A stretch of DNA of 43,905 nt from Micromonosporaceae bacterium KJ-029 (lineage in GTDB: Bacteria > Actinomycetota > Actinomycetes > Mycobacteriales > Micromonosporaceae). Every line of letters starts with the position of its first letter. The first letter of the stretch is position 1. Position numbers and translations under genes: made by a program. The stretch lies in contig BIFP01000023.1 of the NCBI GenBank assembly GCA_005402585.1, positions 1 through 43,905 of the forward strand. The letters are read 5' to 3'. The notes beneath the pieces are model-generated. The model ran no database searches. It was not told the origin of the DNA and saw nothing but the letters and a program-made list of their open reading frames with translations. Positions 1 to 7,385 of the stretch are shown here, in pieces.

Positions 1-72
1 AAGATCATCAACCAAGGGCTGTTTCCGTTCCCGGCCGGGGTTCCCGCAGGACCCTCGAAGGTTAAAGATCAA

Positions 73-247
73 GCTCAGAGACTGTCGGGAAACCTCGCGG
101 CGGCTGCGGCGGGCCCAGCCGACGACCGGCGGCGTCGGAGATCGGTCCGGATACAACATCGGTATCCGGACCGATCTCCGCCTTGCCGGGTCCCCGCCTG
201 GACTCCCGCCTCGCTCGCCCCGGGGTTGCCCGACAGTCTCTCAGCCG
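73..247. repeat. Long imperfect palindrome with a 19-bp perfect core hairpin
   Basis: The core is a perfect 19-bp stem (136-154 against 162-180) with a 7-nt loop. Around the same centre lies a second arm pair: positions 73-92 match the reverse complement of 228-247 at about 18 of 20 positions. The stretches between core and outer arms are also partly alike, so the element looks like one decayed palindrome of about 175 bp. Its right end covers the stop codon of the LacI gene, and the core lies about 60 bp downstream of that stop. The core could act as a terminator for the LacI gene without a U-tract, as is common in actinomycetes. A small mobile repeat is the alternative. Left of it (1-72) I recognise no gene. 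Confidence 0.7.
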
Positions 248-1272
248 ATCGGCACGGTCGACTCGCGGATCACGATGCGGCCGGGAAACTCCTCCGAAGT
301 GGGCGCGGTGGCACCGTCGATGGCCGCGAAGAGCCGTTGGCCGGCCACCGCGCCGAGGCGTTTGAGATTCATGTCGATGCTGGTCAGGCGTGGGCGGGAG
401 TGCGCGGCGATGGCGTCCCAGTTGTCGAAGCCGATCACGGAGGTCGTGCTCGGCACGTCGCGCCCGAGGTCGCGCAGCGTCTCCAGGACACCGCGGGCGA
501 TCTGGTCGCTGCCGCAGAAGACCGCGTCGACCTCGGGGTGCCGCTCGACGACCATGTGTGCCGCGGCCCGCCCCCACGACTCGTCCCACGACCCGTAGTA
601 GGGGCGGTCACCGACCATTCGCAGGCCGGCGGCGGCGAGCGCCGCCGCCGCGCCGTCGGCGCGGTCCCGAGCCGCCTGGAAGCCGGCCTCACCGGTGATG
701 TGGGCGATGTTGCGCCGGCCGCAGGACAGCAGGTGCTCGATGGCGAGCCGGCCGCCGCCCACGTTGTCGACGGTGATCGAGATGTCGTCCGTGTTCATGG
801 AGGGGTCGTAGACGTACACCACCGGCACGGGGATGTTGCCGGCCAGCGGCGGGCGGGGGTCGGTGCGGGAACCGACGACTATCAGGCCGTCCACGCGCCG
901 GGACAGCAGCGCCCGTACGTGGTGCTTCTCCCGGATCGCGTCACCGCGTGCGTCGCACAGGAAGACCGAGACCTGGCCCGCCCCGAAGGCGTCCTCCACG
1001 CCCATCAGGATGGGAATCGAGAAGCGGCCCTCCAGGTCGCTCGTCAGCAGGCCGACGGTTCCGGTCCGGCCGCTGAGCAGGCCACGGGCGAGGGCATTCG
1101 GTGCGAAGGAGAGCAGCTCCGCGGCCTCCAGGACGCGTACCCTCGTGGCCGCCCGCACCTCGCCGCGCCCGTTGATGGCCTTGGACGCGGTGGCGACCGA
1201 CACCCCGGCGAGCTTGGCGACATCGGTCAGCGTGGCCGTGCGGTTGGCGGGGATCCCAGGCTCGGTCGTCAA
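241..1272 (-). CDS. LacI-family transcriptional regulator
   Basis: A 343-residue DNA-binding repressor with an N-terminal LacI helix-turn-helix (residues about 14-35, reading TLTDVAKLAGVSVATASKAI) and a periplasmic-binding-protein-like sensor domain to the end, including the usual GFDNWDAIA-type stretch near residue 290. The length is normal for the family. A TTG start at 1272 is preferred because GGGAGGAG lies 6 nt upstream; a longer frame to 1317 has no such site. It stands alone, pointing away from the GH146 gene, with a palindrome at its stop codon. The effector is probably a sugar. It might regulate the neighbouring arabinosidase, but its operator cannot be told from the sequence. Its recognition helix differs from that of the AraR-like protein at 34564-35592, so the two should read different operators. 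Confidence 0.9.
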   Translation of the reverse strand: MTTEPGIPANRTATLTDVAKLAGVSVATASKAINGRGEVRAATRVRVLEAAELLSFAPNALARGLLSGRTGTVGLLTSDLEGRFSIPILMGVEDAFGAGQVSVFLCDARGDAIREKHHVRALLSRRVDGLIVVGSRTDPRPPLAGNIPVPVVYVYDPSMNTDDISITVDNVGGGRLAIEHLLSCGRRNIAHITGEAGFQAARDRADGAAAALAAAGLRMVGDRPYYGSWDESWGRAAAHMVVERHPEVDAVFCGSDQIARGVLETLRDLGRDVPSTTSVIGFDNWDAIAAHSRPRLTSIDMNLKRLGAVAGQRLFAAIDGATAPTSEEFPGRIVIRESTVPIG

Positions 1273-1643
1273 TCGATGCTCCTCCCAGCGACCCGGCACC
1301 TGGGTGGTGCACGGCAACAGGCCGCCGCCCGAGCGTCTTTGCCGACCACCCCTGGCGACAGTACGTGCTCAAGCCTTTTCGGCAGCGTTTCGGGGCGGTC
1401 TCAGCCCGGTGACACACCCGCCGGTCCCCTCACCTCCGCTGAGATTACACCGCACGCCCTCGCCAGCATGTAACAGAAGCAGGCCGGGGAAACCCGGCCC
1501 GAAACATCTCTCGAAACCTCGCCGAGCAGCAAGGCTCGGCGGGGGCCATAGGTGCCCCCGCCGAGCCGTGGTGGCGGTACCCGGCAGGACGCCGCCACCA
1601 CGGTCAGGACGCCACATAGGGCGCGTGTCCTTCGACGCACGTT
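1273..1643. other. Intergenic region with the LacI promoter side and a double terminator
   Basis: No convincing gene lies here. The part next to 1273 must hold the promoter of the minus-strand LacI gene; I see no clear -35/-10 pair. The part next to 1643 holds two strong hairpins, listed separately. Confidence 0.6.
1533..1603 (-). terminator. Tandem hairpin terminator downstream of the GH146 gene
   Basis: Two hairpins overlap by two bases. The first has a perfect 14-bp stem (1533-1546 with 1554-1567) and a 7-nt loop. The second has a perfect 12-bp stem (1566-1577 with 1592-1603) and a 14-nt loop. They begin about 40 bp after the stop codon of the minus-strand GH146 gene. There is no T-run, so this is the actinomycete L-shaped type. 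The two stems share bases and may exclude each other partly. Confidence 0.8.
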
Positions 1644-4600
1644 CTAGCCGATGGCGGCGTACGAAACCTCGATCTCTGTGGTCACCAGCTCACCGCCGAC
1701 CTGCCCGGTGACCTTGACGGTCACCGTGCCGGCCGGAACCGACGCGCTGCGGCTGTTGAACGACTGGTACGCGGCCTTCCCCGGAGCGACGCCGTTCACC
1801 GTCCGCGACCCGTACGGCGTGACCAGCTCGATGGTGAGCGGCCCGTCGTCGGCGTTGCGAGCGTTGACGGAGACGTAGGCGGTGCTGCCGATGAGCTGCG
1901 TACGAGCCTCGACCTCGACGTTCCAGGTGTGCGGCGGCGCGAGTTCCCTGCCCGCCTGAGCGGCGTGCGAGACGACGAGATCCTTCTCCGCCGCGGTGAA
2001 GAAGCCCGCCGCGACGAACGCCTCGGCGGTCTGGGTGACGGTCGAGACGAACTGGCCGTGGTTGGCGAACGGCGCCTTGTCCCAGACCAGGTCAAGGAAG
2101 GTCGGGCCGTCGGTGCCGGGCGACGTGATGCCCTGCACCGGGACGTCGTAGTTCGGCAGGCCGTCGTTGCGCTTGCGGTTGGGCACGCCGGTGTCGATCG
2201 ATCCGAAGACGATCGTCGGCTCGACGCGCCGGAAGTACGTCGAGGCCGCCTGCGTGTCGCCGACGTAGTACGGCCGCAGGCTGAGGCCCTGCGCGGTGAA
2301 GAGGGAGTCACCCGCCGCCGTGGTGCTGGTGTGCGTGACCGCCGCTCGGGCGTAGTCGCCGTCCCGCTTCAGGTGGCGGTACAGGGTCAGCTCGCGGAAG
2401 TTGCCACCGCCCGGGTCTCCGAGCAGCTGCATGATGACGGGACCCCAGAAGATCGACTGCGTGTCGGGGCGGTCGATCGCGCGTTCGATCCGGATGCTGA
2501 ACGGCATCCGGACCTCGATGGTGTCCCCCGGCGACCAGGTCCGGCTCAGCGTCAGGTAGCTGCTGGGCGTGGCGTTGACGTTCTGGCTGACGCCATTGAT
2601 CTTGACGAAGAAGCCCTTCTGCACCCAGCCGGGCACCCGCAGCTTGATGTCGAGGGGCCCGCTGCCGTTGACGGTCAGCTTGGTGGTGTCCTCCCTGGGG
2701 TACCTGGTCTCCTGGGTGACGACGAAGTCCTTCTCCGCCCAGGTCAGCGTCGACGGCGCGTACAGGTTGACCCAGAGCGCCTTGCCGTCGGCCGACTTGA
2801 AGTAGATCGTCTCCTGGTACTTGGTGTGGTTCTCGATACCCGTGCCGCCGCAGCAGGTGCCGGTGTTGCCGTAGCCGCGCGCGTTGCCCGGGGTCAACGG
2901 CTGGAAGTAGGTGACCTGCGGGTTGCTGACGCTGGTGCTGTCGGCGCGCGAACCAGCGATCTGGTTGATCAGGCCCCGCTCGTAGTAGTCCATGTACGCC
3001 GGGTTGTGCTCGTGGAAGAACAGGTTACGAGCGAGCTTGATCAGGTTGTAGGTGGTGCAGGTTTCCGCGCCACCCGCGGCGATCGAGTTCGCGACGTTGC
3101 CCCGGTTCTGGAACAACTCGATGTTGTTGTTGGAGCCCGGGTAGTTGCCGCTCGTACCACCGTTGGCGTACATCCGGTGCGGTACGACCATGCCGAAGAA
3201 GTTCTTGGCGGCCAGGAAGTAGTCGTTGTCCCCGGTGTGCTCGAAAACCCGCATGTAGCCGACGAACTGCGGCACGTGCGAGTTGGCGTGCAGCCGTTCC
3301 GGACGGCGACGACCGGGACGGGTCTGCGGCGTGGTGACGAGGATGTCGCGGTTCTCGACGCAGGCGTCGAAGAGTGACTCCCGGTTGTCGAAGAACTTGG
3401 CGGTGTCCAGGTGCTTCGTGTCACCGGTGAGCGCGTAGATCTCGGGGAACACCTCGTTCGCACCTCCGGTCTCGCCGGCGATGTAGAGGTCCCACATGTA
3501 GTTCAGGTTGTCCCGGGTGATCGGGCCCGGGTACGCGGGGTGGTTCTTGTCCCCGATGGTCAGCGCGAGGTGCGCCCAGCTGGCCATCTTGGTGACGACC
3601 TCGAGGGCCTTCTGGTTGTCGGTGTGGTAGTACGCGTCGAGCAGACCACGCATGATCTTGTGCTGCGTGTACCACGGCGCCCAGGTATTGGTGGCGGCGT
3701 TGCTGCCGTAGACGGCCCAGCGCGGCGGGCCGAGTCGGAGCACCGCGTCCTCCGGGATCGCGCCCAGGTAGCCCGGGTGGGTCGGGACCCAGAGCGAGGT
3801 CCCGCCGCTCTGGGTCGGCACGATGCCGCCGTCGCGGCCGTTGGGCGAGGAGTCCCGGATCGTGGAGCCACTCTCCTCCTCGAACCGGTACCAGGCGATC
3901 GACCCGCCGCTGGTGCTTCCGGCCGGCGAGTCCTGCAGCGACTGGATCTCCTGCGCGGTCAGGGCGCGGTCGAAGATGTGGAACTCGTCGACGGTCGCGT
4001 TCAGCATCGGGTCGCCGTACTGCGACCGACCGATCCACCGGTTCCCCGGGTTCCCCAGGTTGGCCGGGCTGAGCGTCATGTTGGTGTTCTGGCCGACCTG
4101 CTGGCCGTTGACGTACAGCGTGCCCGTGTTCCCGGCGAGCGTCACGGCCAGGTGCACCCACTGGTTGGTGGGCAGCGCCGTGGTGCCGTTGATCTGCTGC
4201 TCGCCGCCGCTGCCGCTGACGGTGATCGCGAACCTCGGCGCGTTGCCGGTAGCGCCGGAACGCGGGGCCAGGAACATGTTGACCGTGGAGTTCTGACCGA
4301 AGTCGAACAGCCGGCTCCAGTTCTGGGTGGCCGCGAGATTCACCCACGACGCGATGGTGAAGTCGGCGAGCTGGCTGATCGCCTCCTGCGGAAGGGTCAC
4401 GTGCTCCGCCCGGCTCGGGCCGTTCAGGCGGAGCCCGGTGCCGAAGCGGCCGGCCACCCGACCGATCACCGGCTCCTCCGGATCCCCACCGCCTGGGCCA
4501 CCGTTGCCCATCCGAGCGGTGATCGCGGCCTGACACGCCGCGAGTTCGTCGACCATCCAGTCCAGCTTGGTCTTGAAGATCGGCTCGCCGAGGTCGGCGT

Positions 4601-5030
4601 AGCCCTGCGCCAGGGCCGTCATGAAGTGGCCGGCCCAGTGGCCGCTGAGCAGGCCACCGTCCTCCCAGCCGCCGGGCGCGGTCACGCCCGCCGGGTTCGG
4701 CCGGCCGGCCTGGTTGTTGAACAGCACGAGGAAGCGCCGTTCGTCGAGCTGCCGAAGGTAGGTCTTCATGCGGTCGCGCTTTTCCTGGAGCAGGCCGTCG
4801 CCCAGCTTCACGTCGCGCAGTTGGAACGGCCTGACCGGGGCGGTGGCGCCGGCACCGAGATCGGCCGGGATCGCGTCGAGCGCGGTCAGTCCGGCTGTCG
4901 TCTCGGTGGCGGTCGCTGCCTGGGCAGCAGTCGCTGGAAGCGCACTCGCGGTGGCCACCGCGGCCACACCGATGGCTGATGCCTGAAGAACCTGCCGTCG
5001 GCTGACGGGAAGCTTTTCGGTTTGGGCCAC
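1644..5030 (-). CDS. Tat-exported beta-L-arabinofuranosidase-type glycosidase (GH146/GH127 clan, DUF1680) with inserted LamG domain
   Basis: An 1128-residue exported enzyme expected to release beta-linked L-arabinofuranose from plant glycans. A twin-arginine signal (SRRQVLQAS, residues 10-18, then a hydrophobic stretch and AxA sites near 33-39) is followed by the DUF1680 (alpha/alpha)6 barrel. The barrel carries the zinc-cysteine centre of this clan: Glu656 and Cys658 in AETCTTYN, Cys726-Cys727 in GTCCGGTGIEN. By comparison with HypBA1 one cysteine of the CC pair is the nucleophile. The CCxGTGxEN form resembles GH146 more than GH127. A LamG/concanavalin-like domain (about 190-370) interrupts the N-terminal part of the barrel. 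The last 95 residues form a beta module shared with the proteins at 17626-20820 and 20897-25633. The GTG start has AAAGGA 9 nt upstream. Its promoter appears to carry an AraR-type operator about 600 bp upstream. Exact linkage specificity is inferred. Confidence 0.88.
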   Translation of the reverse strand: MAQTEKLPVSRRQVLQASAIGVAAVATASALPATAAQAATATETTAGLTALDAIPADLGAGATAPVRPFQLRDVKLGDGLLQEKRDRMKTYLRQLDERRFLVLFNNQAGRPNPAGVTAPGGWEDGGLLSGHWAGHFMTALAQGYADLGEPIFKTKLDWMVDELAACQAAITARMGNGGPGGGDPEEPVIGRVAGRFGTGLRLNGPSRAEHVTLPQEAISQLADFTIASWVNLAATQNWSRLFDFGQNSTVNMFLAPRSGATGNAPRFAITVSGSGGEQQINGTTALPTNQWVHLAVTLAGNTGTLYVNGQQVGQNTNMTLSPANLGNPGNRWIGRSQYGDPMLNATVDEFHIFDRALTAQEIQSLQDSPAGSTSGGSIAWYRFEEESGSTIRDSSPNGRDGGIVPTQSGGTSLWVPTHPGYLGAIPEDAVLRLGPPRWAVYGSNAATNTWAPWYTQHKIMRGLLDAYYHTDNQKALEVVTKMASWAHLALTIGDKNHPAYPGPITRDNLNYMWDLYIAGETGGANEVFPEIYALTGDTKHLDTAKFFDNRESLFDACVENRDILVTTPQTRPGRRRPERLHANSHVPQFVGYMRVFEHTGDNDYFLAAKNFFGMVVPHRMYANGGTSGNYPGSNNNIELFQNRGNVANSIAAGGAETCTTYNLIKLARNLFFHEHNPAYMDYYERGLINQIAGSRADSTSVSNPQVTYFQPLTPGNARGYGNTGTCCGGTGIENHTKYQETIYFKSADGKALWVNLYAPSTLTWAEKDFVVTQETRYPREDTTKLTVNGSGPLDIKLRVPGWVQKGFFVKINGVSQNVNATPSSYLTLSRTWSPGDTIEVRMPFSIRIERAIDRPDTQSIFWGPVIMQLLGDPGGGNFRELTLYRHLKRDGDYARAAVTHTSTTAAGDSLFTAQGLSLRPYYVGDTQAASTYFRRVEPTIVFGSIDTGVPNRKRNDGLPNYDVPVQGITSPGTDGPTFLDLVWDKAPFANHGQFVSTVTQTAEAFVAAGFFTAAEKDLVVSHAAQAGRELAPPHTWNVEVEARTQLIGSTAYVSVNARNADDGPLTIELVTPYGSRTVNGVAPGKAAYQSFNSRSASVPAGTVTVKVTGQVGGELVTTEIEVSYAAIG

Positions 5031-5633
5031 TTGGGATCGTCCTTTCCCGGTGGGTGTGTGCTGGCCGCTCGGCCAGCCTCGTGCTTGCGGAATCCAGATC
5101 CAGATCCGCTTGGTGGGTCGGCCTCGGCCCGGCTGGTCAGCCGCCCGGTGCGGGGGCGGCCATCACCCGGTTGATGACCAGCGCACAGCTGACCGGTGGT
5201 CGGTCGGCCACGGCGAGCAGAGGTCACCGGGCCGGTGCGAACTGCCGCACGGCCGGTCACCGACGATCGGCGCCGCACCTGCGGTGAGCGCCAAGGACCA
5301 TTCGCCGGACGGCTGCTCCTCGGGGGCAGTCGCCGCGTCATGCCGTGCCGCGCCGGCGGCAGGCTGAGGCGCTCCGGTGGTGATGGCCGGTCAGGGGCGC
5401 GGCCCCGTGCAGGGGCCAGGTGTGTATCACGTACGGCACGAATCCGGCGTGCGCCGGAGCGGTGCCGAAGCGTTCCGCGGCTTCCCGCCCACTACGGCGG
5501 GGCGGGGGTTGAGTCGGAGCTAATACATCGAGCCTCCTCCATCGAACCGTCGTGTCGGTCCACAGAAGTCGGTGCCCATGGCAGTCGCACGAAGGGGCTG
5601 AGTCATCGATTGCAGGATCCGTGATTGCCAGCG

Positions 5634-5662
5634 AGTGTGAGCGTTAACTCTCAGGCCGTCAA
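5634..5662 (-). promoter_or_regulatory. Promoter and AraR-type operator for the GH146 gene
   Basis: On the minus strand TTGACG (5657-5662) is a good -35 box. A 17-bp spacer leads to a weak -10 (CACACT, 5634-5639). The operator, written GTGAGCGTTAAC on the plus strand (5637-5648), fills the space between the two boxes, as expected for repression by a LacI-family protein. The layout matches the araB promoter at 34483-34510. Confidence 0.6.
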
Positions 5663-5689
5663 GCCCTACGATCCGGTAAGGTCGGGGCA

Positions 5690-5727
5690 TTGACACATCC
5701 CTGAAACATACCTATGTTAGCGCTCAA
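5690..5727 (+). promoter_or_regulatory. Near-consensus promoter with overlapping AraR-type operator, upstream of the P450
   Basis: TTGACA (5690-5695), a 17-bp spacer and TATGTT (5713-5718) form a nearly ideal vegetative promoter. The operator GTTAGCGCTCAA (5716-5727) overlaps the -10 box and the start point, matching 11 of 12 consensus positions. Transcription would begin about 135 nt before the P450 start codon. Confidence 0.72.
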
Positions 5728-5860
5728 CCTCCTGGTCAGCCGGCCATTCGAGCCGTCCGCGCCGTAACCGGACCTCCCCCTGGCGACCAGGCGCACGCCG
5801 TGCGGCGGGATGCGCAGGGCGACCGGAGCACACAGTGGACATCCGGTTCGAGGAGGCAAC

Positions 5861-7051
5861 GTGTCCGCCGAGTTCGGCGTCTCAGAGCTGTGGGATCCGG
5901 CGGTCCGCCGGAACCCGCACAGGTTCTATGACCGGGTACGTGACAGTGGTGGGCCGGTGCTCCAGATCGATCCCGCCGGCAACCGGTTCTGGGTTATCGC
6001 CGGGCACGCCGATGTGCTGGAAGGGCTGCGTCACCCGGCGATCGGGCACGAGGTCCACCGGCACTCCCCCGGCGGCTGGCAACCGGCCCCGCACGAACTG
6101 TCGGAAGTAGCGAGAATCGAGGCTCGCCAGCTCATCAACCTCGACCCGCCCGACCACACCCGGCTTCGGGGGCTGGTCAGCGGCGGCTTCACGGCACGGG
6201 CGGTGGCCCGGCTGGAGCCCTGGATCGGCGACCTCGCGGATCGGCTGGTGGCCCGGGCACGCCAACAGGGGTACATCGACGGAATCACCGACCTCGCCGA
6301 CCCGGTGCCGGTCAACGTCATCGCCGAACTGGTCGGCATTCCGGAGTCGGACCGGCCACGGTTCCGCGCCTGGTCGGCGGCGATCGTGTCGGCCAGCATC
6401 GACGGCCCGGCGGCGACTGTGGAGTTCGGGGCGTACCTCGACGGGCTGGCGGCCCGGCGCCGGGCGGTCCCCGCCGACGACCTGATCTCGCAGCTGGTGG
6501 CCGTCGAGGACCGGGGCGACCGGCTGGACCGCGACGAACTGGTGGCGCTGGTGCAACTGCTGCTCGTCGCCGGCCAGGAGACCACCGTCGACATGATCGT
6601 CAACGGCATCCGCCTGCTGCTCACGCACCCCGAGCAGTGGCAGGCGCTGCGGGACGACCCGGCGCTGGCGTCGGCGGTGGTCGAGGAGACCCTCAGGTTC
6701 CGCGGGCCGGTGGAGATCGTGCCACCGCGTTTCACCTTCGAGGACGTCGAGATGGCCGGCGGGCGGATTCCCGCGTTCGACCGGGTGGGACTGTCGTTGT
6801 GGGGGGCGAACCGGGATCCCGCGGTGTTCGACCGGCCGCACGTGTTCGACATCCACCGCACCGACGTGCGTCGACACATCGCCTTCGGGCACGGGATCCA
6901 CTTCTGCCTCGGCGCCCACCTGGCCCGGCTGGAAAGTCGGATCATGTTCGAACGAATCGCGGAGCAGCTTCCCGGACTGCGGCTCGCGGTCGATCCCGCT
7001 GATCTTGACGGCTTCCGCCTGCACCAGGACGGCCTGCCGCTGGAGGTCTGA
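5861..7051 (+). CDS. Cytochrome P450 (bacterial CYP105/107-like class)
   Basis: A 396-residue soluble haem mono-oxygenase. The I-helix oxygen-binding motif reads AGQETT (residues 237-242), with Gln in place of the usual His or Asp. The ExxR motif is EETLR (275-279), and the haem loop FGHGIHFCLG supplies the axial cysteine (Cys349). The GTG start at 5861 is chosen because GAGGAGG lies 5-11 nt upstream; the longer frame from 5810 has none. A short GC hairpin follows the stop. No ferredoxin or reductase gene lies beside it, so redox partners must come from elsewhere. It is unusual in lying under a promoter with the same operator as the arabinose genes. The substrate is unknown; a plant cell-wall aromatic or a secondary metabolite would both be possible. 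Confidence 0.92.
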   Translation: MSAEFGVSELWDPAVRRNPHRFYDRVRDSGGPVLQIDPAGNRFWVIAGHADVLEGLRHPAIGHEVHRHSPGGWQPAPHELSEVARIEARQLINLDPPDHTRLRGLVSGGFTARAVARLEPWIGDLADRLVARARQQGYIDGITDLADPVPVNVIAELVGIPESDRPRFRAWSAAIVSASIDGPAATVEFGAYLDGLAARRRAVPADDLISQLVAVEDRGDRLDRDELVALVQLLLVAGQETTVDMIVNGIRLLLTHPEQWQALRDDPALASAVVEETLRFRGPVEIVPPRFTFEDVEMAGGRIPAFDRVGLSLWGANRDPAVFDRPHVFDIHRTDVRRHIAFGHGIHFCLGAHLARLESRIMFERIAEQLPGLRLAVDPADLDGFRLHQDGLPLEV

Positions 7052-7071
7052 GGCGGGGCGCACGCCCCGCC
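7052..7071 (+). terminator. Short GC hairpin directly after the P450 stop
   Basis: An 8-bp perfect stem (7052-7059 with 7064-7071) with a 4-nt loop begins at the base after the stop codon. It lacks a T-run. Position and strength suit a terminator. Confidence 0.55.
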
Positions 7072-7104
7072 CAGGCCGCCGGCCGCGGGTCCGAATCCTG
7101 GCAC

Positions 7105-7382
7105 GACCCGTTCCGGTTGGCCACGGTGGAGGAGCGCCGGCAGTTGCGCCGGGCGATCGACCTGTACCGGGACCTGCGCCCGCTGCTGCACAGTGGTTCG
7201 GTGGTCCGCGTCGACCACCCGGATCCGGCGGCCTGGGCACACGGGGTGGTGTCGGCGGATGGCTCGGCTGCGGTGTTCGCCTACGCGCAACTCGCCACCT
7301 CCGTCGACGCGGTGCCGGCGCCGTGGCGGATGCCGGACCTCCCGAACAGGCCGTACTGGTCCGGCTGGACGCCGCCGGCTGA
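7105..7382 (+). pseudogene. Relic of the C-terminus of a GH36 alpha-galactosidase
   Basis: The frame ending near 7350 translates to text typical of the C-terminal domain of GH36 alpha-galactosidases: an EERRQLRRAIDLYRDLRP helix, then LLHSGSVVRVD and HGVVSADGSAAVFAYAQL. There is no start region and no catalytic barrel. Just after PDLPNRPY the homology breaks, and the normal family ending (PEQAVLVRLDAAG, then stop at 7380-7382) continues in another frame. So the gene has lost its 5' part and has an internal deletion with frameshift. It ends three bases before the stop of the convergent oxidoreductase at 7386. This suggests that an alpha-galactosidase gene was replaced when the P450 or hydroxyproline block arrived. 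Confidence 0.75.
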
Positions 7383-7385
7383 GGG

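Larger units (their letters stand above)
5031..5860. other. Long divergent intergenic region between the GH146 gene and the P450
   Basis: It carries two LacI-type operators and two opposed promoters near 5634-5727, leaving an untranslated leader of about 600 nt for the minus-strand GH146 gene. Within that leader, read on the minus strand, a strong Shine-Dalgarno (5533-5540, GGAGGAGG) precedes an ATG at 5528 that is stopped after one codon (ATG-TAT-TAG, 5520-5528), followed by a 6-bp hairpin at 5484-5501. The rest shows no coding signal. Confidence 0.6.

Noticed and set aside
1..72. End of a plus-strand gene entering from the left edge
   Set aside because: One frame is open from the edge but has no motif and continues antisense through the LacI gene; another stops at 63-65. 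Neither can be supported.
1533..1603. Small CRISPR-like or repeat array
   Set aside because: The repeats are two different hairpins rather than direct repeats with spacers; they fit a tandem terminator.
3411..4979. 522-codon plus-strand frame opposite the GH146 gene
   Set aside because: Antisense frame caused by high GC at third positions; the other strand encodes a complete multidomain enzyme.
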